Of a stretch of 64,000 bases of DNA, positions 26,529 to 34,764 are shown piece after piece. Source of the DNA: an uncultured bacterium (GTDB taxonomy: Bacteria > Bacteroidota > Bacteroidia > Bacteroidales > Bacteroidaceae); the NCBI GenBank assembly GCA_905215555.1, contig CAJMQU010000004.1, positions 62,001 through 126,000 on the forward strand, given 5' to 3'. A program made the translations under genes and the position numbers. Within the stretch, counting starts at the first letter, position 1. Each line of letters begins with the position of its first letter. Below the pieces are notes generated by a model, which made no database searches, was not told where the DNA came from, and was given only the letters and a program-made list of their open reading frames with translations.

Positions 26529-28535
26529 TTGGGTATGAAAAACATTTTAATTGTATTTGTCTTATTTCTCTCTGTATCTATGAAAGCACAGCTGCCGGGA
26601 GATGATCCGAAACTGTGGTCAGAGGGTATTGCGCAAACAGTCATGACGCGTTATCCGTCGGCTTTGCTGATTCCTTTCAAGCCTTGGTGTTATCCGCAGG
26701 GATATTTTTTGATGGGGCTGGATAAGTTGTGGCAGGCTACGGGAGAAAGGAAGTATTATGATTATATCATGAATTGGGCCAATGAGGTTGTTCGTCCAGA
26801 TGGTAGTTTGGTCTATTTCCGGGGTAGAAGTATGGATGATATGATGGCAGGTTCTGTCATTGTCTGGGCTTATAATCAGACGGGTGATGAGAAGTTTAAA
26901 AAAGCTGCCGACTTTATCCGGAAAAGTTATGATGACTATCCTCGCACGTCTGATGGTGTATTTTGGCATGGTCGAGGCACAGTAGGGCAGATATGGGTGG
27001 ATGGTGTGTTCATGGGACAAATGTTCTTGACGAAGTACGGTTATTACATTGGTGATTCAAAATATTGTTTTGATGAAGCAGCAAAACAATTGATAAGTAT
27101 GCATCGCCATCTTAAAAAAGGAGATACAGGTTTGTTGTATCATGGTTGGGATGAGGATAAGGATGCCCGATGGGCCGATAAGGAGACAGGGATGGCTCCT
27201 GAAGTGTGGAGTGAAGGTCTAGGGTGGTATGCTCTGATATTGGTAGAGACTTTGGAACTGTTCCCTAAAAATCATTCTCAATATAAAGAGCTGCTTGATA
27301 TTACCCGTGAACTTATGGCAGGCTTGAAGCGAACTCAGGATGTGGAAAATGGACTGTGGCATCAAGTTGTTGATAAAGGTGGCGAACCAGGTAATTGGCA
27401 TGAAACTTCCGGAAGCGGTATGTTTGTTTATGCTATGCAGCGGGCTATTGAATTAGGTATTATTTCCGCTAAAAATTATGCGTCTTGTGTGCAGAAGGGA
27501 TACCGGGGATTGCTGTCCAAAGCGCGTATTAATCCGGAAGATGGCTTGATAGATTTATGGGATGCCAATAATGGATTGGGTATTCAAAAAGATTATAAAA
27601 CCTATGTCACTCGTCCGAGGAAGAAAAACGGACAAGAAGTGATTTCCTCTTTCCTGTGGGCTACAAGCATTGTCGAAAAGGGGAAGAAAGAAGCGTCTTA
27701 CGTAAAGCCGAAACCCTGTAAGACTTTTGCCTGCACTGATTATTCACAAGGAAAGGTCTTTATTTTTGAAGATGGGGAAAAAGTGTGGGAGCATGATGCA
27801 CCACTTTCTAATGATATTTGGGTGCTGGATAATGGCAATCTGCTATTTACTACCGGACATGGAGTTCTTGAAGTGAATCGTGCAAAAGATACAATCTTTC
27901 ATTATACATCAACAAGTCATATTTTCGCTTGCCAAAGGCTTGCAAATGGAAACACATTCATAGGTGAATGTAATTCCGGACGTCTGCTGGAAGTTTCGCC
28001 GATGGGGAGGATTGTAAAAGAAGTCTGTATTCTTCCACCGGGAGTGACGGATGGAAAGAAGTCGTTTATTAGGAATGCACGTAGACTGGATAATGGTCAT
28101 TATCTGGTGGCACATTATGGTGGTAAAAAAGTAGTCGAGTATGATGAGAATGGAAGGAACTGTTGGGAAGTACCGGTTTCGGGCGGAGCGCATTCTGTGA
28201 TTCGTTTGCCCAATGGTAATACATTAGTAGCGGTGACCGATGCGGATAAGAATCCCCGTATTATGGAATTTAATCCGGAGAAAGAGGTCGTTTGGGAGTT
28301 ATCCAATCGGGATGTTCCGGGAAATCCCCTGAGGTTTATGAGTGGAATGCAATATATTCCCGAAATGGGGTTGGTATTGACTAACTGGACAGGGCATGGA
28401 GCTAAAGAACAGTTGCCGCATATGCTTTGGGTGGACAGGAATAAAAATGTTGTGGATGTTTTTGCACCGCGTGAAGGGATTGTGACCTTTTCTTCTGTTT
28501 TCATTCCACTAAAAGGAGAGAATATTTATCATTAA
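26529..28535 (+). CDS. GH105 hydrolase fused to a C-terminal beta-propeller
   Basis: A 668-residue exported protein. Residues of about 25-385 are a GH105 barrel: FWHGRGTVGQIWVDGVFMGQ with acid/base candidate Asp158, APEVWSEGLGWYALIL and ETSGSGMFVYAMQRAIELG. Residues of about 395-665 form a propeller of PQQ/arylsulfotransferase style (VWEHDAPLSNDIWVLDNGN, ILPPGVTDGKK, YDENGRNCWEVPVSGGAHS) that resembles the free propeller at 12559. GH105 enzymes usually stop at about 350-430 residues, so the extra domain is unusual and may bind product or substrate. First of six closely spaced genes (gaps of 26, 20, 4, 29 and 6 bp). Confidence 0.9.
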   Translation: MGMKNILIVFVLFLSVSMKAQLPGDDPKLWSEGIAQTVMTRYPSALLIPFKPWCYPQGYFLMGLDKLWQATGERKYYDYIMNWANEVVRPDGSLVYFRGRSMDDMMAGSVIVWAYNQTGDEKFKKAADFIRKSYDDYPRTSDGVFWHGRGTVGQIWVDGVFMGQMFLTKYGYYIGDSKYCFDEAAKQLISMHRHLKKGDTGLLYHGWDEDKDARWADKETGMAPEVWSEGLGWYALILVETLELFPKNHSQYKELLDITRELMAGLKRTQDVENGLWHQVVDKGGEPGNWHETSGSGMFVYAMQRAIELGIISAKNYASCVQKGYRGLLSKARINPEDGLIDLWDANNGLGIQKDYKTYVTRPRKKNGQEVISSFLWATSIVEKGKKEASYVKPKPCKTFACTDYSQGKVFIFEDGEKVWEHDAPLSNDIWVLDNGNLLFTTGHGVLEVNRAKDTIFHYTSTSHIFACQRLANGNTFIGECNSGRLLEVSPMGRIVKEVCILPPGVTDGKKSFIRNARRLDNGHYLVAHYGGKKVVEYDENGRNCWEVPVSGGAHSVIRLPNGNTLVAVTDADKNPRIMEFNPEKEVVWELSNRDVPGNPLRFMSGMQYIPEMGLVLTNWTGHGAKEQLPHMLWVDRNKNVVDVFAPREGIVTFSSVFIPLKGENIYH

Positions 28536-28561
28536 AACAATATTAGTAAAAAGAAAGATTT

Positions 28562-29785
28562 ATGAAATTCAAGACAGGATTAGTATCGTTATTGGTTGTA
28601 TGTGGAGCGTGTAGCCAAGCGACAAAAGAAGTGGATGTCGTAAAAGACAGTTTTGATTTTGCCGGACAGCAGTTGAAATATGCGTTTATACAAATAGACT
28701 CTGCCAAAGCCAGCATGCCGGAAGAACAGTTGAAAAAAATGCCTGTTTCTCCCCGTACGATAGAGGATGACGGAACTCTGCGTCTGGTGGCATCGAGAGA
28801 TTGGACCAGTGGTTTCTTCCCCGGTGAATTGTGGTATATGTATGAATATACACAGGATGACTTTTGGAAGAAACAGGCACAGGAATTTACTGCCAATATA
28901 GAAAATCAGAAAACTAATGGCGGTACACACGATATGGGGTTCAAAATGTATTGTAGTTTTGGTAACGGATATCGTTTGACTCATGATGCAACTTATAAGG
29001 ATATTCTGTTGGAATCCGCAGCAACGTTAATTACCCGTTACAAACCGACTATCGGTTGTACTCGTTCGTGGGATCATAGTCGTGATAAGTGGCAATGTCC
29101 GGTTATCATTGATAATATGATGAATCTTGAATTGCTGTATTGGGCATTTAAGGAAACGGGCGATTCGGCGTATTATAACATTGCAACTACGCATGCCCGT
29201 ACCACGATGAAGAATCATTTCCGCGATAATTATAGTTCTTATCATGTGATTGACTATGATACGATTACCGGAGAAGTACTTCATAAACATACGCATCAGG
29301 GATATAATCATGAGTCGGCTTGGTCGAGAGGTCAGGCATGGGGTTTATATGGTTATGTCATGTGCTATCGTGAAACGAAGTTGCCTGAATTCTTGTCGCA
29401 GGCTGAAAATATAGCAAATTACATTTTCACCAATCCTACTATGCCGGAAGATATGGTGACTTACTGGGACTTTGATGCTCCGGGGATTCCGAATGAACCT
29501 CGCGATGTTTCTGCCGCTGCAGTAATGGCTTGTGCTATGTACGAATTGTCTATGTATAATACGGAGAAATCGGCACAATATAAGAAATGGGCAGATACCA
29601 TTGTTGAAAGTTTAAGTAAGAATTATCGTGCTCAGTTGGAGGGTGACCGTGGTTTCTTGTTGTTGCACAGCACCGGTGCACGCAACTTTGAAAGAGACGT
29701 GCCTTTGGTTTATGCTGACTATTACTTCCTGGAAGCTTTGCTCAAAAAAGCAAAACTGGAAAAAGAAGGTACGGCCATTTTGTAG
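28562..29785 (+). CDS. GH88 unsaturated glucuronyl hydrolase, lipoprotein
   Basis: A 407-residue protein with a lipobox near GACS (Cys18). Motifs of GH88: SRDWTSGFFPGELWYMYE, GGTHDMGFKMYCSFGN with Asp124, CPVIIDNMMNLELLYWA with Asp184, and HESAWSRGQAWGLYGYVM. Asp124 and Asp184 sit at the positions of the two catalytic acids known in this family. GH88 enzymes remove delta-4,5-unsaturated glucuronic acid from the non-reducing end of lyase products. It works next to GH105 and PL8 in this operon, so several linkages ending in unsaturated uronic acid are expected. Confidence 0.93.
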   Translation: MKFKTGLVSLLVVCGACSQATKEVDVVKDSFDFAGQQLKYAFIQIDSAKASMPEEQLKKMPVSPRTIEDDGTLRLVASRDWTSGFFPGELWYMYEYTQDDFWKKQAQEFTANIENQKTNGGTHDMGFKMYCSFGNGYRLTHDATYKDILLESAATLITRYKPTIGCTRSWDHSRDKWQCPVIIDNMMNLELLYWAFKETGDSAYYNIATTHARTTMKNHFRDNYSSYHVIDYDTITGEVLHKHTHQGYNHESAWSRGQAWGLYGYVMCYRETKLPEFLSQAENIANYIFTNPTMPEDMVTYWDFDAPGIPNEPRDVSAAAVMACAMYELSMYNTEKSAQYKKWADTIVESLSKNYRAQLEGDRGFLLLHSTGARNFERDVPLVYADYYFLEALLKKAKLEKEGTAIL

Positions 29786-29805
29786 AATATGAAGAATCAA
29801 TAGGT

Positions 29806-32250
29806 ATGAAACGTATTATTTTATTGTTGGTGACACTTTGTTTTGTTGTAGGTACCTTCCAAGCGAAGGTACCTACAACAGAGCATAAGATTCGGTTGAC
29901 AGATAACTGGGAATTTCTTCGCCAAGATGTGGGGAATATCTGGGAACTGGTTCGCCCTATGAAGAAGGGACAGCCGGAGGAACAGCCCATATGGACAAAG
30001 GTTACTCTGCCCCACTGTTTTAATGCGGAGGATGCAGTAGACCCAGACTTGAATTATTATCAAGGGCCGGGTTGGTATAAGACTCGTCTGAAACTAAACA
30101 ATCCATACTCCAACGGACGGATTATTCTGGAATTCGAGGGAGCAGGTCAGAAGACGGATGTATATATCTATATGACTAAAGTTGGCAGCCATATCGGTGG
30201 ATATGACAGTTGGAATGTGGATATAACGGATGCTGTACAGGCATTTCTTTCGAGTAAAGAGGCTGAACGTTTTGGAGGTGAAGTTCCTTTGAGTATTCGT
30301 TGTGACAATACGCGGGATGCCGAAATGATTCCTTCGGATTTGTCGGACTTTAATTTGTATGGTGGAATTTACCGTTATCTGAATCTGGTGTACTTGCCGG
30401 AAGTGTCCGTTGCTTCCCTTCGGGTGGAGCCGGTTTTGGATGCTAAGATGAAGAAAGGTACATTGAAAGTATCTGGTACGTTTTATAATCCTGCTGACGT
30501 GCGTGAGGCATCGGTAGAAGTAGCAGTGAGAAATGCTAAAGGGGAGGTGGTATCCACACAGACTCTTGATAAAATAACTCCGTTAGGAGATTTAGCTCTC
30601 TTGGATGTTCAAATGGATAAACCACAGCTTTGGGGGGTAGATACGCCTGTATTGTATACTTGTGAAGTTACTGTAACGGCTAACGGGCAGAAAATGACAG
30701 CGAGTGAGCGTTTCGGTTTCCGTTCGTTTAAGTTTATCGAAAAAGGTCCTTTTATGCTGAATGGAAGACGCCTTTTATTGAGAGGGACACATCGGCATGA
30801 AGATCATGCGGGCGTAGCTGCTGCCATGACCGAGGAGCAAATGATGCAGGAAATGAAGATGATGAAGGAGATGGGAGTGAATTTTATTCGTCTGGGACAT
30901 TATCAGCAATCTGAAATCATTCTGAATCTCTGTGATGAACTGGGTATTCTGGTTTGGGAAGAAATTCCCTGGTGTCGTGGTGGAGTCGGTAATGAAAATT
31001 ATCGCGGGCAGGCTAAAAGGATGTTGGCGAACATGATAACTCAGCACTATAATCATCCTTCGGTGATTATTTGGGGATTGGGTAACGAAAACGACTGGCC
31101 GAATGATTTCCCGGAGTTTGAACAGCGTGAAATTCGAAGTCTGATGAGTGAACTGAATACTTTATCTCATCATCTTGATGCCGGACGTAAGACGGCTATT
31201 CGTCGTTGCGCTTTTTGTAGCGATATTGTAGATGTCTATTCTCCTTCTATCTGGGCTGGTTGGTATCGCGGTGTTTATACGGATTATCAGAAGATGTCCA
31301 AAGAAGAAATGGAGAAAGTGAAACATTTTTTGCATGTAGAGTGGGGCGGGGATAGTCATGCTGGGCGTCATGCAGAGGCTACAACTCCTATACGCAAAGA
31401 AGGAGAAAATGAGGGGGATGCCGCTCTGAACGGTTCAGCTTTGGTATTGAAGAAGGGGGACTGGTCGGAAAGTTATATTGTGAAACTGATAGACTGGCAT
31501 CTGAAGGAACAGGAAACAATGTCGTGGCTGACCGGTGCTGCATATTGGCCGTTTAAAGATTTTTCCACTCCGGTACGTCCGGATAATCCGGTACCATATA
31601 TGAATCAGAAAGGAGTGGTAGAACGGGATTTTACAAAAAAGGAGAGCTATTATGTGTTTCAGTCATATTGGACACAAAAACCGATGCTTCATATTTATGG
31701 ACATGGCTGGCCCGTAAGATGGGGAGATGCTGATGAAGAAAAAGAAATCCTGGTCTATTCAAATTGTCCGGCAGTAGAATTGTTTGTGAACGGACAAAGT
31801 CAAGGAGTACGTAAACGTAATAGCCAGGATTTTCCTGCTGCCGGTTTGCGTTGGAATGTGAAACTTGCTAAAGGTCAGAATACGCTTCGTGCTGTGTCTG
31901 TCGGTAAAGATACCCTTTCTGATGAACTGAGTTTTGAATATCAGACAGAGAAATGGGGAAAGGAACATGCATTCAAAGTCACTTCTATACCCCGCGAAGA
32001 CGGCACTGTTGAAATAGAGGCACAATTGGTAGATGCCAATGGTGTCGGATGCCTTGATTCCAGGATTTTTGTTTATTTCGATATTGCCGGTGACGGGGAA
32101 TTGATCCAGAATCAGGGAACTGTGAGAGGCTCACGTAAAGTACAGGCACGCAACGGACGGGCTCAGATTCGGGTTCGGACACAAGGTGGTACTTCTTGTG
32201 TGGCTGTGAAAGCTGATAAGGTCAAGACGTCATTTATTACGGTACAGTAA
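29806..32250 (+). CDS. GH2 beta-glycosidase (beta-galactosidase/beta-glucuronidase type)
   Basis: An 814-residue exported enzyme with a signal peptide ending near FQAK. It has an N-terminal jelly roll (about 30-200), an Ig-like domain (about 205-310), a TIM barrel (about 320-610) and C-terminal beta domains (DUF4982-like, then an Ig-like tail). The acid/base is Glu428 in WGLGNENDWP and the likely nucleophile is Glu512 in HVEWGGDSHAG. GH2 includes beta-galactosidases, beta-glucuronidases and beta-mannosidases; the motif after the acid/base does not let me choose, but the uronic-acid context makes beta-galactosidase or beta-glucuronidase the best guesses. Starts 20 bp after GH88 and ends 4 bp before the lyase gene. 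Confidence 0.92.
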   Translation: MKRIILLLVTLCFVVGTFQAKVPTTEHKIRLTDNWEFLRQDVGNIWELVRPMKKGQPEEQPIWTKVTLPHCFNAEDAVDPDLNYYQGPGWYKTRLKLNNPYSNGRIILEFEGAGQKTDVYIYMTKVGSHIGGYDSWNVDITDAVQAFLSSKEAERFGGEVPLSIRCDNTRDAEMIPSDLSDFNLYGGIYRYLNLVYLPEVSVASLRVEPVLDAKMKKGTLKVSGTFYNPADVREASVEVAVRNAKGEVVSTQTLDKITPLGDLALLDVQMDKPQLWGVDTPVLYTCEVTVTANGQKMTASERFGFRSFKFIEKGPFMLNGRRLLLRGTHRHEDHAGVAAAMTEEQMMQEMKMMKEMGVNFIRLGHYQQSEIILNLCDELGILVWEEIPWCRGGVGNENYRGQAKRMLANMITQHYNHPSVIIWGLGNENDWPNDFPEFEQREIRSLMSELNTLSHHLDAGRKTAIRRCAFCSDIVDVYSPSIWAGWYRGVYTDYQKMSKEEMEKVKHFLHVEWGGDSHAGRHAEATTPIRKEGENEGDAALNGSALVLKKGDWSESYIVKLIDWHLKEQETMSWLTGAAYWPFKDFSTPVRPDNPVPYMNQKGVVERDFTKKESYYVFQSYWTQKPMLHIYGHGWPVRWGDADEEKEILVYSNCPAVELFVNGQSQGVRKRNSQDFPAAGLRWNVKLAKGQNTLRAVSVGKDTLSDELSFEYQTEKWGKEHAFKVTSIPREDGTVEIEAQLVDANGVGCLDSRIFVYFDIAGDGELIQNQGTVRGSRKVQARNGRAQIRVRTQGGTSCVAVKADKVKTSFITVQ

Positions 32251-32254
32251 AATT

Positions 32255-33421
32255 ATGAAAAAGGTAGGTGTTTTATTTTTAGGGATATGTGCTTTACTAA
32301 TTGTTTCGTGTTCTTCGGAAAGCGATGGTAAAGACTATGTAAAAAGTGTTTTGAAACAGGGTATACTGGAACGTGCTGCTGCGAGTCTGAAGGAAGAACC
32401 GGTAACGGTTACTGCCTTCATTGCAGAGCGTAGTGCAGGAGATGTACACGACTTCTATTCGGAAGGTGACTATTGGTGGCCGGATACGTTGAATCCTGAC
32501 GGACCTTATATTCGTCGGGATGGTCAGACTAATCCAGATAATTTTGTGGCTCATCGTCATGCGATGATACGTTTTAGTTCGATTGTGGGGAATCTGACTT
32601 CTGCATATTTGTTAGTGCAAGATGAAAAATATGTAAATACAGTGCTGGCACACGTGCGTGCTTGGTTTGTGAATAAGCCGACGCGGATGAATCCAAATTT
32701 GCAGTATGCACAAGCTATTAAAGGAATTACTACAGGACGGGGTATCGGCATTATTGATACGATACATCTTATGGAAGTGGCCCAGTCCTTATATCAGTTG
32801 GAAAAGCTGGGAGTGCTTCCTGAAGCTGATATAAAGTCTACAAAACAGTGGTTTGCCGATTATTTGAAATGGATGTTCACGCACCAATATGGCATAGACG
32901 AGATGAATGCCAAGAATAATCATGGTACTTGCTGGGTGATGCAGGCTGCTGTTTTTGCTCGTTACGTAGGTGATAGGGATATGTTGGATTACTGTAAGAA
33001 GCGTTATAAAGACGTACTTCTGCCTAAACAGATGGCTGAGGACGGCAGTTTTCCTCTAGAAACTGCGCGTACAAAACCTTATGGTTATTCTCTTTTTAAT
33101 CTGGATGCAATGGCAACGATATGTCAGACGCTCTCGGATAAAAATGATAATTTATGGGCTTATACGGCAGAAGGAGGCAAGAATATGGAAAAAGGTATTA
33201 ATTTTGTCTATCCTTATGTGCTTGATAAAGAAAGCTGGATTTACCCGAAAGACGTGATGTACTGGGATGAATGGCCGGTAGCCCATCCATTCCTATTGTT
33301 CGGAGCTTTGCAAACGAATAATGAAAACTGGTTGTCTACGTGGGCGCATTTGGAACATTTTCCGGTGACGGATGAAGTGGTGCGTAATCTGCCTGTACGT
33401 AATCCATTGATTTGGATTTAG
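32255..33421 (+). CDS. Alginate-lyase-fold polysaccharide lyase (PF05426 type), lipoprotein
   Basis: A 388-residue lipoprotein (lipobox IVSC, Cys19). YWWPDTLNPDGPYIRRDGQ, PDNFVAHRHAM, NAKNNHGTCWVMQAAVFARYVG and FNLDAMATICQTLSD are typical of the alpha/alpha-toroid alginate lyase superfamily; the Asn-His of NNHGTCW would be the catalytic pair. PL5 and PL38 members cut beta-1,4-linked uronic acids (mannuronan, glucuronan). I cannot fix the CAZy family. A second, divergent member lies at 59058. Starts 4 bp after GH2, so probably translationally coupled. Confidence 0.8.
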   Translation: MKKVGVLFLGICALLIVSCSSESDGKDYVKSVLKQGILERAAASLKEEPVTVTAFIAERSAGDVHDFYSEGDYWWPDTLNPDGPYIRRDGQTNPDNFVAHRHAMIRFSSIVGNLTSAYLLVQDEKYVNTVLAHVRAWFVNKPTRMNPNLQYAQAIKGITTGRGIGIIDTIHLMEVAQSLYQLEKLGVLPEADIKSTKQWFADYLKWMFTHQYGIDEMNAKNNHGTCWVMQAAVFARYVGDRDMLDYCKKRYKDVLLPKQMAEDGSFPLETARTKPYGYSLFNLDAMATICQTLSDKNDNLWAYTAEGGKNMEKGINFVYPYVLDKESWIYPKDVMYWDEWPVAHPFLLFGALQTNNENWLSTWAHLEHFPVTDEVVRNLPVRNPLIWI

Positions 33422-33450
33422 AAAAACATAATTTGCTTTGTATTTAAACT

Positions 33451-34758
33451 ATGAAAATGATTCGGAAAATAATAAAAGGAGTTTATGTGCTGTGTATGGG
33501 AGGCATAGTATTCCCTGCAATGGCACAAAATAGGGTAGTGAGCCAGCGTACTACGGGTACGGTGGTGGAAGGAGATGTAACGATGTTAGTGACTCAGGAA
33601 ACCACTACTCGTTATCGGCGTACAACTTCTCAGGGGGTACCAGATGCAAAATTGGGATATGCTCCCGGAATTACTCCGGAACGACTGGCACTTCCTTTGG
33701 CTGAGACGGTAATGGCAAGATATCCGGATTACCGGATGGCCTATTGGAAAGATTATACTTATGTGCAAGGATATATGTTTGAGGCGATGGACCGCTTAGG
33801 ACAATTGACCGGTGACGGTAAATATCTGGAATATATGAAAGAGTACATAGATCACTTTGTAGATGGAGATGGAAATTATAAAGGAGGCGGATTGACCAAT
33901 CTTGATAATTTCATGACCGGCTCGGCGTTTTGTACTCTCTATGGACGTACAGGTGATGAAAAATATAAAAAAGCGGCTTTACAGATATTGAAAGCAGTTG
34001 ATAAATACCCCAGTTCAGACGGACAGTTCTGGCATGGAAACCGTAGTCCTAATATGTGGATTGACGGGGTATTTATGATGCAAATGTTCCTGATACGTTG
34101 TGCGCAATATGTGGGGGAAGCGGATTACTGTTATGATGTGGCATGCAGAAACATTATCGCTGCTGCCCGCCACTTGCAACGTCCGGATGGATTAGTACTG
34201 CATGCTTGGACCACAGAACCGGAGAAAGCAGTGTGGGCAGATAAATCTACAGGGCTTTCGCCGGAGGTTTGGAGTGAAGGTATGGGATGGTATACTTTGG
34301 TTGTTCCGGAACTGCTTGCTTTGTTGCCCAAGACACATAAGGACTATCAGCAGGTACTTGATATTTATCTGAAAATGTGTAAAGGACTGAAAGAAGTGCA
34401 GGATAAGAAAATCGGAGGCTGGTTCATGGTGGTAGATAAAGGAGATAATCCTCTGAATTTTATTGATCCGTCCGGGACTGCGATGTTTGTATACTCTATT
34501 CAGCGTGGTGTCCAGTTAGGTTTATTAAAGGCTAAAGAATATGCTCCGGTTGCCGAAAGAGGATATCAAAGTTTGTTTCCTTTTATACAAGTGAATGAAA
34601 GAGGCTTGCTGGATGTGATAGGTGCATGTGATGGTGTAGTGATTAAGAAAAATTTTGTAGAATATGTTACTGTTCCTAAAATCTTGAATGCAAAGGAGGC
34701 AGTTGCCGGTATATTGTGGGCATCTGTTATTATGGAAACAGAACAATTGAAAAAATAA
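33451..34758 (+). CDS. GH105 unsaturated uronyl hydrolase
   Basis: A 435-residue exported enzyme with a signal peptide ending near AMAQ. FWHGNRSPNMWIDGVFMMQ (acid/base candidate Asp205), SPEVWSEGMGWYTLVVPEL and DPSGTAMFVYSIQRGVQLG match GH105, most like the barrel at 26529 and less like that at 21079. Residues 25-70 form an extra, Thr-rich lead-in (VEGDVTMLVTQETTTRYRR) of unknown use. Three GH105 copies in one locus suggest different linkages or subsites. Lies 29 bp after the lyase gene and 6 bp before PL8. Confidence 0.9.
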   Translation: MKMIRKIIKGVYVLCMGGIVFPAMAQNRVVSQRTTGTVVEGDVTMLVTQETTTRYRRTTSQGVPDAKLGYAPGITPERLALPLAETVMARYPDYRMAYWKDYTYVQGYMFEAMDRLGQLTGDGKYLEYMKEYIDHFVDGDGNYKGGGLTNLDNFMTGSAFCTLYGRTGDEKYKKAALQILKAVDKYPSSDGQFWHGNRSPNMWIDGVFMMQMFLIRCAQYVGEADYCYDVACRNIIAAARHLQRPDGLVLHAWTTEPEKAVWADKSTGLSPEVWSEGMGWYTLVVPELLALLPKTHKDYQQVLDIYLKMCKGLKEVQDKKIGGWFMVVDKGDNPLNFIDPSGTAMFVYSIQRGVQLGLLKAKEYAPVAERGYQSLFPFIQVNERGLLDVIGACDGVVIKKNFVEYVTVPKILNAKEAVAGILWASVIMETEQLKK

Positions 34759-34764
34759 ATAGGA

